Shown here: piece by piece, positions 1-5,549 of the stretch
Numbering within the stretch: the first letter of the stretch is position 1
How the letters are laid out: every line of letters starts with the position of its first letter
Source of the DNA: Chloroflexota bacterium
GTDB lineage: Bacteria > Chloroflexota > Dehalococcoidia > SM23-28-2 > RBG-16-64-32
NCBI GenBank assembly: GCA_022563285.1
Contig: JADFNQ010000058.1
Location: 1 to 7,540 of the forward strand
DNA: 7,540 bases
Direction: 5' to 3'
Notes under the pieces: model-generated
What the model was told of the DNA's origin: nothing
Databases searched by the model: none
What the model saw: only the letters and a program-made list of their open reading frames with translations
Translations under genes and position numbers: made by a program

Positions 1-374
1 ACGGCCATGACCGCGGCGCCAAGGTCGTCGCCCGCGCCCTGCGGGACGCCGGCATGGAGGTCGTCTACACCGGCATTCGACAGACGCCGGAGATGATAGC
101 GGAGACGGCGCTTCAGGAGGACGCAGACGTAGTTGGCCTGTCCATCCTGTCGGGGGCGCATCTGGAGCTGTTCCCTCGCGTGGCCGAGGAGCTGAAGAAG
201 AGGGGCATGGACGACGTCGTGATGTTCGGCGGGGGGATTATACCGAAGGAAGACATACCGGCGCTGGAGAAGCTGGGGTTCAAGGGTATCTTCGGGCCCG
301 GGGCCTCCACCCTGGACATAGTGGAGTGGGTACGCAAGAACGTAACGGCCAAGGGCGCGGCCAGCAGGTCGTGA
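1..374 (+). CDS. Methylmalonyl-CoA mutase cobalamin-binding domain/subunit, 3' end (partial)
   Basis: The 5' part lies outside the window; the open frame is read from base 3. The 123 residues seen begin GHDRG. Bases 1-2 (AC) would complete an Asp codon, giving the DxHxxG motif whose His is the lower axial cobalt ligand. A SIL motif (residues 47-49) and a triple glycine (76-78) follow in the positions expected of the Rossmann-like B12 domain, and the chain ends soon after FGPG (97-100) as these domains normally do. The family isomerises (R)-methylmalonyl-CoA and succinyl-CoA in the cytoplasm, in propionate or odd-chain catabolism. The window cannot show whether this is a separate small subunit or the C-terminus of a long mutase. 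The stop overlaps the next gene, meaB, the usual partner. Confidence 0.93.
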   Translation, partial: GHDRGAKVVARALRDAGMEVVYTGIRQTPEMIAETALQEDADVVGLSILSGAHLELFPRVAEELKKRGMDDVVMFGGGIIPKEDIPALEKLGFKGIFGPGASTLDIVEWVRKNVTAKGAASRS

Positions 375-1309
375 TCGATGAGCTGGTCGCGCGGCTGTTG
401 GACGGCGATAAGTGGGCGCTGTCCCGCGTTCTCAGCTTCGTAGAGAACGGCTACCCCGAGGGCCGAGAGGCGATGAAGGCCCTGTTCGGCCACACCGGTC
501 ACGCGCACATCGTCGGCGTCACCGGGGCGACGGGCTCCGGCAAGAGCACGCTGGTGGGCGCTCTGGCCCGCGAGTACCGAACGCGCGAGCGCACCATCGG
601 CATCGTTGCCGTAGACCCCTCAAGCCCGTTTAGCCGCGGCGCCGTCCTGGGCGACCGCATCCGTATGCAGGAGCTGACTTTGGACCCCGGCGTGTTCATC
701 CGCTCCATGGCCACCCGTGGTGCCTTGGGCGGCCTAGCCGCCACCACCAACGATGTCGCCACCGTTCTGGACGCCGCCCACAAGGACTTGATCATCGTGG
801 AGACTGTAGGGGCGGGACAGGACGAGGTGGAGGTGGCGGATACCGCCCACACGACGGTAGTGATCAGCGTGCCGGGCGCCGGCGACGAGGTGCAGGCGAT
901 CAAGGCCGGCATCCTGGAGATCGCCGACATACTCGTCGTCAACAAGGCCGATCAGCCGCGGGCAGACATCACCGCCCAGCAGCTTCACGCCTTCCTCAAT
1001 CTAGGCCGCGACGAGGGGTGGGAGGTGCCGATCCTGAAGACGGTGGCGATAAAGGGGCAGGGGGTGGTGGAGCTGGCCGACGCTATAGACGGGCACCGCT
1101 CCTTCCTGGAGACCTCCGGGCGGCTGGAGGAGGCGCGGCGAACGCGGGCACGTCGCCAGCTCCTGGCGCTGGCCCAGGGGGAGCTTCTCTCGCGGGTGCT
1201 GGCCTCGGCGGAGGCGAACGGCCACCTGGAGGAGCTGGTGGAGTCGATAGTGCGGCGGGAGCTGGACCCGCACACGGCAGCGCAGCGGCTGATCGAGGCG
1301 GCGGACTAG
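371..1309 (+). CDS. meaB: Methylmalonyl-CoA mutase-associated GTPase MeaB (ArgK family)
   Basis: A G3E-type P-loop GTPase that guards and reactivates methylmalonyl-CoA mutase and gates cobalamin loading. Counting from GTG at 371, the Walker A GATGSGKST is at residues 52-60, the Mg-binding region VDPSSPFSRGAVLGDR at 81-96, the switch region ETVGAGQDEVEVAD at 144-157, and the guanine-specificity motif NKAD at 191-194. The helical C-terminus associated with dimerisation follows. The 312-residue length is normal. I prefer GTG 371 because it overlaps the upstream stop (GTGA) and the protein then begins directly with the family's N-terminal helix (ELVARLLDGD). The frame stays open to a GTG at 326, but those 15 extra codons overlap the mutase gene and look unlike MeaB. 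Co-translation with the mutase is likely. The stop is followed within 3 nt by minus-strand RHS-like sequence. Confidence 0.95.
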   Translation: MIDELVARLLDGDKWALSRVLSFVENGYPEGREAMKALFGHTGHAHIVGVTGATGSGKSTLVGALAREYRTRERTIGIVAVDPSSPFSRGAVLGDRIRMQELTLDPGVFIRSMATRGALGGLAATTNDVATVLDAAHKDLIIVETVGAGQDEVEVADTAHTTVVISVPGAGDEVQAIKAGILEIADILVVNKADQPRADITAQQLHAFLNLGRDEGWEVPILKTVAIKGQGVVELADAIDGHRSFLETSGRLEEARRTRARRQLLALAQGELLSRVLASAEANGHLEELVESIVRRELDPHTAAQRLIEAAD

Positions 1310-1312
1310 CGG

Positions 1313-1378
1313 GGCGCGGAGGAAGTACAGCTCGCTGTCCGAGTCCAACTGCTCGCCGGTGAAAGGCCAGTAGTTGGC
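1313..1378 (-). pseudogene. RHS-repeat core remnant, copy 1
   Basis: Read on the minus strand, these 22 codons give ANYWPFTGEQLDSDSELYFL followed by RA. This matches the RHS/YD-repeat core hallmark, usually of the form FTGEQ-D-(3-5 residues)-LYYLRARYYDP. The match stops at Arg-Ala, exactly where RYYDP should follow, and the next codons run antisense through the meaB stop. The frame is open from a TTG at 1414 down to 1001, but everything beyond about 1312 is meaB antisense, so I call only the recognisable fragment. RHS proteins are large secreted or surface proteins with variable C-terminal toxins; this piece is far too short to act as one. It shares the 15-mer CTGCTCGCCGGTGAA (1349-1363) with copy 2 at 1897-1911. 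The RHS call rests on recalled motifs, not a search. Confidence 0.6.
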
Positions 1379-1415
1379 AGTGCGTCGGTCCTTGTCGCGC
1401 CGCGGGTCAAGCAAA

Positions 1416-1802
1416 CTACGGGCTTGGTGTGGCGTCTTGCAGGCTGTCTGTAACCACTAACTCATCGCCGCGCTGCTCAATAGTGAACTTAGCGCCTGAC
1501 TCTTCCCACTCGTTGCAGGTGGCAGTTCTGTTGTAAATCTGGCGCCTCTCCGGACGCCCGGTCAGTACAACGGTCAGTGGCTGCTCGCCAGCCTGACCAC
1601 ACTCGGGACGCCAGACGGTCGTACCGCGCGGCTTGACCTCGTTGCAGAAACCAAATGTCGTGGCATCCGCCAAAGACAGGTTGAAGCAGAGGTCCGAATC
1701 GCTCTCGTTAACGAAGGTCATCTTGATCGTGCTCTCGCGCAAGCAGGCTGCGAAGACGATTACACAGCCGAGCAGCAATGCAACTAGAATCGAACGCATC
1801 AT
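1416..1802 (-). CDS. Small putative lipoprotein, unknown function
   Basis: A 128-residue protein with a classical export signal: Arg3, a hydrophobic stretch at residues 5-19, and a lipobox-like VFAAC with the lipidated Cys at position 20 (Phe at -3 is permissible but not ideal). The mature chain has four further cysteines (39, 53, 68, 96), enough for two disulfides outside the membrane, and beta-prone segments such as IKMTFVNESDSDLCFNL. It resembles small extracytoplasmic beta-sandwich lipoproteins, but I recognise no family. Two ATGs are in tandem (1802 and 1799); no strong Shine-Dalgarno is visible. It lies 13 nt after the 56-codon ORF on the same strand, so it is probably in the same transcript as the Ntn-hydrolase gene. 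Its codons end in A or T more often than its neighbours', suggesting transfer. RHS-core remnants flank it on both sides. Confidence 0.75.
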   Translation of the reverse strand: MMRSILVALLLGCVIVFAACLRESTIKMTFVNESDSDLCFNLSLADATTFGFCNEVKPRGTTVWRPECGQAGEQPLTVVLTGRPERRQIYNRTATCNEWEESGAKFTIEQRGDELVVTDSLQDATPSP

Positions 1803-1815
1803 GATTCCAGGTTAC

Positions 1816-1986
1816 CTATAGCTCCTGTACCCCAGCCGATGGATTGGATGCCTGGGCTGATGGAGCGTCGTCGTAGGTGTAGTCGTCGCTGTCCTCCTGC
1901 TCGCCGGTGAACAGGCAGTAGTTGTCGCTGGAGCCGCTCTGTGACCGGAGGCCGCCGAAAACCGTGTACTGCTGGCAGGCAGGCAT
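1816..1986 (-). CDS. 56-codon ORF carrying RHS-repeat core remnant, copy 2
   Basis: The ATG (1986-1984) shares its A with the TGA stop of the Ntn-hydrolase gene (TGATG), and a GAGGG lies 3 nt upstream, so coupled translation is possible. Residues 7-34 include YTVFGGLRSQSGSSDNYC, then LFTGEQEDSD. This fits the RHS core pattern Y-x-VFG-x-(L/I)-R-x-x-x-G-x-x-x-N-(4)-FTGEQ-x-D-S. After that the chain turns into an acidic, Tyr-rich then Ala/Ser/Pro-rich tail (DDYTYDDAPSAQ) that is not RHS, and it stops at 1816. A full RHS protein is over 1,000 residues, so this is either debris that is still open by chance or a short displaced tip. There is no signal peptide and only two Cys. The open frame is certain; expression and function are not. 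Confidence 0.5.
   Translation of the reverse strand: MPACQQYTVFGGLRSQSGSSDNYCLFTGEQEDSDDYTYDDAPSAQASNPSAGVQEL
1974..1985. repeat. GGCAGGCAGGCA tract at the 3' side of the Ntn-hydrolase gene
   Basis: The 10-mer GGCAGGCAGG recurs at 2835-2844 in the same orientation, so the two copies bracket the Ntn-hydrolase gene as short direct repeats about 860 nt apart. This copy overlaps the start codon region of the 56-codon ORF. It is short and could be coincidence in GC-rich DNA. Confidence 0.4.
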
Positions 1987-2693
1987 CAACCCTCGCCCTG
2001 TAGCTCCTTGCGCTGCACCCAGCGCATCTCCGTCGGCGTGACCACGAGGACGTCGATCGCCCCGCCCACGCCGGGGAAGCGTGGCTCGAAGCGCATCGTG
2101 TCGATGGTGGTGCGGATGAGGTGGACGGCGTAGTCCACGGCGTCCTGCAGGGGCATGGCCGCGAACAGGGGGAGCTGGGTCTTCTCGATGAGGCGGTTCA
2201 CGACCTGGATGTCGCCGCTGCGCAGGATGCCGTACTGCACCTTCCCCTCGGCGTTCACGTTCACCCGGCGCACGCCTGGCTCCTTGGTGGTGTGCCCAAC
2301 GAAGACGAAAGGGGTGCTGGTGCGGTCCTCAATCCTGTAACCGGCCACGTGGAAGCCGACCGGAACGCTGGGGTGGTTGGTCTGGAAGAAGGAGAGGAAC
2401 TTCTCGCCGCAGGAGGCGACGTCGTCCTCTGGGGTGATCGCCTCCTCCTCGAAGCGGTGGACGTGGCTGTCCACGGGCTGGTTGTTGATCACGCCGGCGT
2501 CGTAGACGCTGATGCCGACGCCGATGCTGCGCAGCGCCACCGCCTTGTAGGCGTTGTCGGAGAGGACGATCTGCTGCTGCACCTTCACCTTGTGCCCTTC
2601 CTCCTCCCTCTCCTCGCTGCGCAGGACCGTCATGCGGGAGTCGGCGGCCATCACGATGCCGCTGGGCACATATACCGTTACCACCAGGGACAT
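1986..2693 (-). CDS. Proteasome-fold Ntn-hydrolase-like protein
   Basis: A 235-residue protein whose N-terminus, MSLVVTVYVPSGIVMAADSR, aligns without gaps to proteasome beta/HslV/Anbu starts. If Met is removed, Ser1 takes the nucleophile position of Thr1, Gly11 and Asp17-Ser18-Arg19 fall on the conserved GxxxAxDxR, and Lys49 (in SDNAYK) can be matched to catalytic Lys33 after an insertion of about 16 charged residues. The C-terminal GVGGAIDVLVVTP resembles the GG-(P/A)-(I/V)-DV strand of these folds. An amidohydrolase or peptidase role is inferred; it could also be inactive. I chose ATG 2693 because GAAGGGAG lies 9 nt upstream and because this start places Ser next to Met. The frame is open to a GTG at 2852, but that extension crosses the promoter region and a palindrome. 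It is the first gene of the minus-strand group and no ATPase partner is visible. Confidence 0.72.
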   Translation of the reverse strand: MSLVVTVYVPSGIVMAADSRMTVLRSEEREEEGHKVKVQQQIVLSDNAYKAVALRSIGVGISVYDAGVINNQPVDSHVHRFEEEAITPEDDVASCGEKFLSFFQTNHPSVPVGFHVAGYRIEDRTSTPFVFVGHTTKEPGVRRVNVNAEGKVQYGILRSGDIQVVNRLIEKTQLPLFAAMPLQDAVDYAVHLIRTTIDTMRFEPRFPGVGGAIDVLVVTPTEMRWVQRKELQGEG

Positions 2694-2702
2694 GCGCGAA
2701 AT

Positions 2703-2710
2703 CTCCCTTC
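2703..2710 (-). promoter_or_regulatory. Ribosome binding site deciding the Ntn-hydrolase start
   Basis: On the minus strand GAAGGGAG lies 9 nt before ATG 2693. It is the best Shine-Dalgarno in this region, and no comparable site precedes the alternative ATG at 2723 or the GTG at 2852. Confidence 0.7.
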
Positions 2711-2721
2711 TGCTCGTCCCC

Positions 2722-2727
2722 ATTATG
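2722..2727 (-). promoter_or_regulatory. Possible -10 box (CATAAT) for the minus-strand islet
   Basis: CATAAT on the minus strand would give a leader of about 20 nt that just includes the Shine-Dalgarno of the Ntn-hydrolase gene. I see no convincing -35 hexamer at 16-18 nt spacing, so this is a candidate only. Confidence 0.35.
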
Positions 2728-2797
2728 CACGATGGCGCCTGGGTTGGGGCAGTATGAGAGGCGTTTCCAAGACGACGAGCGGCCTTAGGCGATGCGC

Positions 2798-2803
2798 TAT
2801 AAT
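2798..2803 (+). promoter_or_regulatory. Possible -10 box (TATAAT) for the CNNM/CorC gene
   Basis: A perfect TATAAT in otherwise GC-rich DNA, about 52 nt before ATG 2856, in a divergent intergenic region. No good -35 box is at the usual spacing, and there is no TGn extension. The expected leader of about 45 nt would contain the palindrome at 2827-2842. Confidence 0.45.
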
Positions 2804-2826
2804 GGCTTCGGCTGCCGGTCGGCGGT

Positions 2827-2842
2827 TGCCCGCCGGCAGGCA
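2827..2842. repeat. Near-perfect GC palindrome in the divergent intergenic region
   Basis: TGCCCGCCGGCAGGCA is palindromic around GCCGGC with a single C/A mismatch. It lies 13 nt before the CNNM/CorC start, within its likely 5' leader, and its right arm continues into the GGCAGGCAGG tract also found at 1974. From memory, TGCCGGCAGGCAGG-type palindromes recur between genes in many environmental genomes, often mistranslated as LPAGRQ; I cannot confirm that here. Confidence 0.45.
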
Positions 2843-2855
2843 GGTCTGACACCAG

Positions 2856-4184
2856 ATGTACATACCGCCATTACGTCCCGATCTGGGTGTCCTCGCCCAG
2901 GAGAGTGGACTGGACCTGGGCGGGGGCGGGTTGGGGCTGAACGTTGCCCTCCTGATAGTCTCCTTCCTGCTGTTCACCTTCTTCACCAGCATGGAGGCGG
3001 CCGTCCTTGCCGTCAGCCGGGTACGGATGAAGCACCTGGCGGCCCAGGGCAGCCGGGCGGCCCGGGCCATGGAGCGCATCTGGGAGCGGGAGGACCGTTT
3101 CTTCGCCTTAGTGATCCTGGGCCAGAACCTGTTCCTCATCCTGGCCACCGCACTGGCTACCGCCGTGGCGATCGACCTGGCGGGGCGCGCCGGTTGGGGC
3201 GTCGCCGTGGCCACCATCCTGCTCACCATCGCGGCGGTTATCTTCGGCGAGATGACGCCGAAGATCTTCGCCGTCCGCGCGGCGGAGCGCTACTCACTCG
3301 CCGTCGGCTGGCTGATCCAGGCGATGATGCGCGCCTTGATGCCGCTGCTGGCCGTGATCGCGTTCGTGCCCGACCTGCTGTCGCGGCTGCTCCTGGGCAA
3401 AGGTCTGAGAAAGACGCCCACGGTGACGGAGGGAGAGCTGCGCATGCTTATCGACATCGGCGCCGCCGAGGGGGTGGTGGAGCGGGTGGAGGCGGAGCTG
3501 CTGGAGGGGGTGTTCCACTTCGGCGACCGCCGGGTCAACGAGGTGATGGTCCCGCGCACCGAGGTCGTCTGGCTGGAGAAGGGGATGACCGTAGGCGACC
3601 TGTACGGCATCTTCTCCGAGCACCCGCACTCGCGGTTCCCTGTGTTCGATGACAGCCCCGACAACGTTGTGGGCATCGTCGGCATCAAAGACCTCCTGCG
3701 AGGGCTGGCCGAGAAGCAGCTGGACGAGAGCTCTCCGGTCGAGCTGGCGATGCGGTCGCCGCTGTTCATACCAGAGACGAAGTTCGTGGGCGCGCTGTTC
3801 TTCGAGATGCAGCGCTCCGGCCAGCAGATGGCGATCGTCGCGGACGAGTACGGCGGCACGGCGGGCGTGGTCACCCTGGAGATGCTGCTGGAGGAGCTTG
3901 TCGGCTACGTCAGCGACGAGCTCCGCCGGCACGAGGAGGAGGTGGTCAGCCTGGACGAGCGCACCTACGAGATCGACGGTGGCATGAGCATCTCGGACGC
4001 CAACAAGGAGCTGGATTTGGGCCTGCCGGAGGGGGATTATGAGACGGTGGCCGGCTTCGTGCTCAGCTATCTGGGGCACATCCCTGAACAGGGAGAGCAG
4101 TTTGTCCATAACGGTCTTCGCATCGCCGTCAAAAAGGTGAAGGCGCAAAAGGTGGAGCGGCTGACAGTCACCCGTCTGGAGTGA
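2856..4184 (+). CDS. Hemolysin-family CNNM/CorC-type membrane protein (DUF21, CBS pair, CorC_HlyC domain)
   Basis: A 442-residue integral membrane protein, a normal length for the family. After a short N-terminus, residues 29-172 form the DUF21 (CNNM) transmembrane domain, with hydrophobic segments near 29-50, 84-106, 116-131 and 147-172, the first-helix motif TSMEAAVLAVSR (44-55) and the signature GEMTPK (131-136). A CBS pair follows: MVPRTEVVWLEK (231-242) opens CBS1, and CBS2 ends with the characteristic VADEYGGTAGVVTLEMLLEE (328-347). Residues from about 365 to the end are the small CorC_HlyC domain. Relatives are linked to Mg2+ efflux or cation homeostasis, with CBS domains sensing adenine nucleotides; haemolysin is only a historical name. 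ATG 2856 has a weak AGGT upstream. The gene diverges from the Ntn-hydrolase gene and overlaps the next one by one base. Confidence 0.93.
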   Translation: MYIPPLRPDLGVLAQESGLDLGGGGLGLNVALLIVSFLLFTFFTSMEAAVLAVSRVRMKHLAAQGSRAARAMERIWEREDRFFALVILGQNLFLILATALATAVAIDLAGRAGWGVAVATILLTIAAVIFGEMTPKIFAVRAAERYSLAVGWLIQAMMRALMPLLAVIAFVPDLLSRLLLGKGLRKTPTVTEGELRMLIDIGAAEGVVERVEAELLEGVFHFGDRRVNEVMVPRTEVVWLEKGMTVGDLYGIFSEHPHSRFPVFDDSPDNVVGIVGIKDLLRGLAEKQLDESSPVELAMRSPLFIPETKFVGALFFEMQRSGQQMAIVADEYGGTAGVVTLEMLLEELVGYVSDELRRHEEEVVSLDERTYEIDGGMSISDANKELDLGLPEGDYETVAGFVLSYLGHIPEQGEQFVHNGLRIAVKKVKAQKVERLTVTRLE

Positions 4185-4882
4185 TGAGAGTCCAGCGTCT
4201 GCGCCTGACGTTCGCACGGGGCGATGAGGCGAAGAAGCTATCGCATCTGGAGGTGATGCGCGCCCTGGAGACGGCGATGCGGGAGGCGGGCCTTCCCCTG
4301 GCGTACTCCGAGGGCCGGCGGGCGACGGCGCAGATATCGATAGGCGCACCCCTGCCGGTTGGCGTCACTTCCTCGTGCGAGCTGGCCGACGTCTTCCTCA
4401 GCGAGCGAGCGGTGCTGAGGGACTTCGTGGCGGCGCTGCAAGCGACGCTGCCGCGGGGGATGGAGGCGCTCTCCATGTGGGAGGTGGGGCTGGCGGGGCC
4501 CTCCCTGCAGACGCAGGTTCGCTGGGCGGAGTACGAGGTGGACGTGCCCGGCGGCGGACGCTCGGCGAAGGATCTCCGCCGCGGGATAAGCGAGCTTCTC
4601 GCGGCGCGCTCCCTCCCCTGGGAGCACCGAAGGGAGACGAAGACGAGCCGCTATGATCTGCGGCCCCTCGTGCTGAGCCTGGAGCTGGAGGCGGAGGGGG
4701 AGGGGATACACCGTCTGCTGATGCGGCTCCGTGTCCGCCAGGAGCGGAGCGGGCGCGCCGACCAGGTGGTAGCGGCTCTGGGCCTGGGGCCGCCGCTGCG
4801 CATCCACCGCCGTCGCCTGTACGTTGAAAGGACGGCGCCCGCCGTCGAAGCCTACCGCCGCCGGGAAGACCGGGAAGACTAG
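4184..4882 (+). CDS. DUF2344 (radical SAM-linked) protein, stand-alone
   Basis: A 232-residue protein of the DUF2344 family, seen in the N-terminal RLRLTFARGDEAKKLSHLEV and the following RALETAMREAGLPLAYSEG (26-44), close to the family's SHLD...RAGLPLAYSEG signature. The family motif with Pro and His after this Gly is replaced by RRATAQISIGAPLPVGV. The C-terminus LRIHRRRLYVE also fits. Members are often fused to or encoded beside a B12-binding radical SAM protein and sit near RNase G and ribosomal L21/L27 genes; none of these is visible here. The biochemical role is not established. ATG 4184 shares its A with the upstream TGA (TGATG); GTG 4181 is possible but less likely. Translational coupling to the CNNM/CorC gene is likely. 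Confidence 0.85.
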   Translation: MRVQRLRLTFARGDEAKKLSHLEVMRALETAMREAGLPLAYSEGRRATAQISIGAPLPVGVTSSCELADVFLSERAVLRDFVAALQATLPRGMEALSMWEVGLAGPSLQTQVRWAEYEVDVPGGGRSAKDLRRGISELLAARSLPWEHRRETKTSRYDLRPLVLSLELEAEGEGIHRLLMRLRVRQERSGRADQVVAALGLGPPLRIHRRRLYVERTAPAVEAYRRREDRED

Positions 4883-4903
4883 CGCGTCTGGTATCCTGAG
4901 GCG

Positions 4904-5515
4904 GTGCGTCTCTACCTGGTCCGTCACGGCGAAACGGAGTCCAACCGGCTGGGCCTAGCCCTGGGTCAAGATGACGTGCCCCTGAACGAGCGGGGCCTGC
5001 GGCAGGCGGAGCAGGTGGCCCGGGCGCTGGCCCGGCAGCCTCTGGCCGCGGTCTACGCCAGCCCCCTCCAGAGGGCCCTGAGCACGGCGCGCTCCATCGC
5101 CGAGCCGCAAGGGCTGGAGGTGAAGGTCGAAGAGCGGCTCATCGAGATGGACATCGGGGAGGCGGAGGGCCTGACGTTCGCCGAGGTGCGGTCGCGGTAT
5201 CCAGACTTCCTCGAGTCGTGGGCCAGCCCGGAAGGCCCCACGCGGCCGATGCCGGGGGGCGAGCGGCTGCTGGACGTGCAGGAACGGGCATGGTCGGCGG
5301 TGGATGAACTGACAGCCCGCCACGGCGAGGAGGCGGTGGCCGCCGTCACTCACAACTTCGTGATCCTCTCGATCCTCGCCCGTGTCCTCGGCATAGAGCT
5401 GGCCCAGTTCCGCCGCCTGCGTCACTCCGTAGGAGCGATCGCGGAGGTGGATTTCGGCCCCAGGCGCATGATGGTGGTGCGCCTAAACGACACCTGTCAC
5501 CTTCAAGGCAGCTAA
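4904..5515 (+). CDS. Histidine phosphatase family protein (phosphoglycerate mutase-like)
   Basis: A 203-residue, probably cytosolic, branch-1 histidine phosphatase. The N-terminus VRLYLVRHGETESN contains the RHG motif with phospho-acceptor His8 flanked by Arg7. Arg57 in ASPLQRALSTA, acid/base Glu81 in LIEMDIGEAEG, and His150 in VTHN complete the active site. The substrate cannot be told from sequence: alpha-ribazole phosphate, phosphosugars or other small phosphoesters are possible. A link to the B12-dependent mutase at the other end of the window would be speculation. GTG 4904 is chosen because the catalytic RHG should lie within about 10 residues of the start. GAGG at 4898-4901 is only 2 nt from it, an unusually short spacing. 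The gap to the DUF2344 gene is 21 nt, so co-transcription is likely. Confidence 0.92.
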   Translation: MRLYLVRHGETESNRLGLALGQDDVPLNERGLRQAEQVARALARQPLAAVYASPLQRALSTARSIAEPQGLEVKVEERLIEMDIGEAEGLTFAEVRSRYPDFLESWASPEGPTRPMPGGERLLDVQERAWSAVDELTARHGEEAVAAVTHNFVILSILARVLGIELAQFRRLRHSVGAIAEVDFGPRRMMVVRLNDTCHLQGS

Positions 5516-5549
5516 CCTGGCGCCTTCGGGCACGTTACTACCTAGCGAA

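Noticed and set aside
326..370. Upstream GTG start for meaB
   Set aside because: The added 15 codons overlap the conserved mutase C-terminus and do not look like MeaB; GTG 371 gives a clean GTGA junction.
1001..1312. Extension of the minus-strand RHS-like frame into meaB
   Set aside because: This part is only the antisense of the MeaB C-terminus; RHS similarity stops at 1313.
2121..2849. A 242-codon open frame on the plus strand opposite the Ntn-hydrolase gene
   Set aside because: Its composition (runs of Val, Asp, His, Ala) is that of an antisense shadow, while the minus frame has a good ribosome site and a proteasome-like N-terminus and C-terminal strand.
2694..2852. N-terminal extension of the Ntn-hydrolase protein from GTG 2852
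   Set aside because: It would cover the divergent promoter region and a palindrome, has no ribosome site, and would place the family N-terminus 53 residues inside the protein.
3294..4349. A 351-codon open frame on the minus strand opposite the CNNM/CorC gene
   Set aside because: It mirrors a confidently identified gene, has no recognisable motif, and is His/Arg/Pro-rich as expected for an antisense frame in GC-rich DNA.
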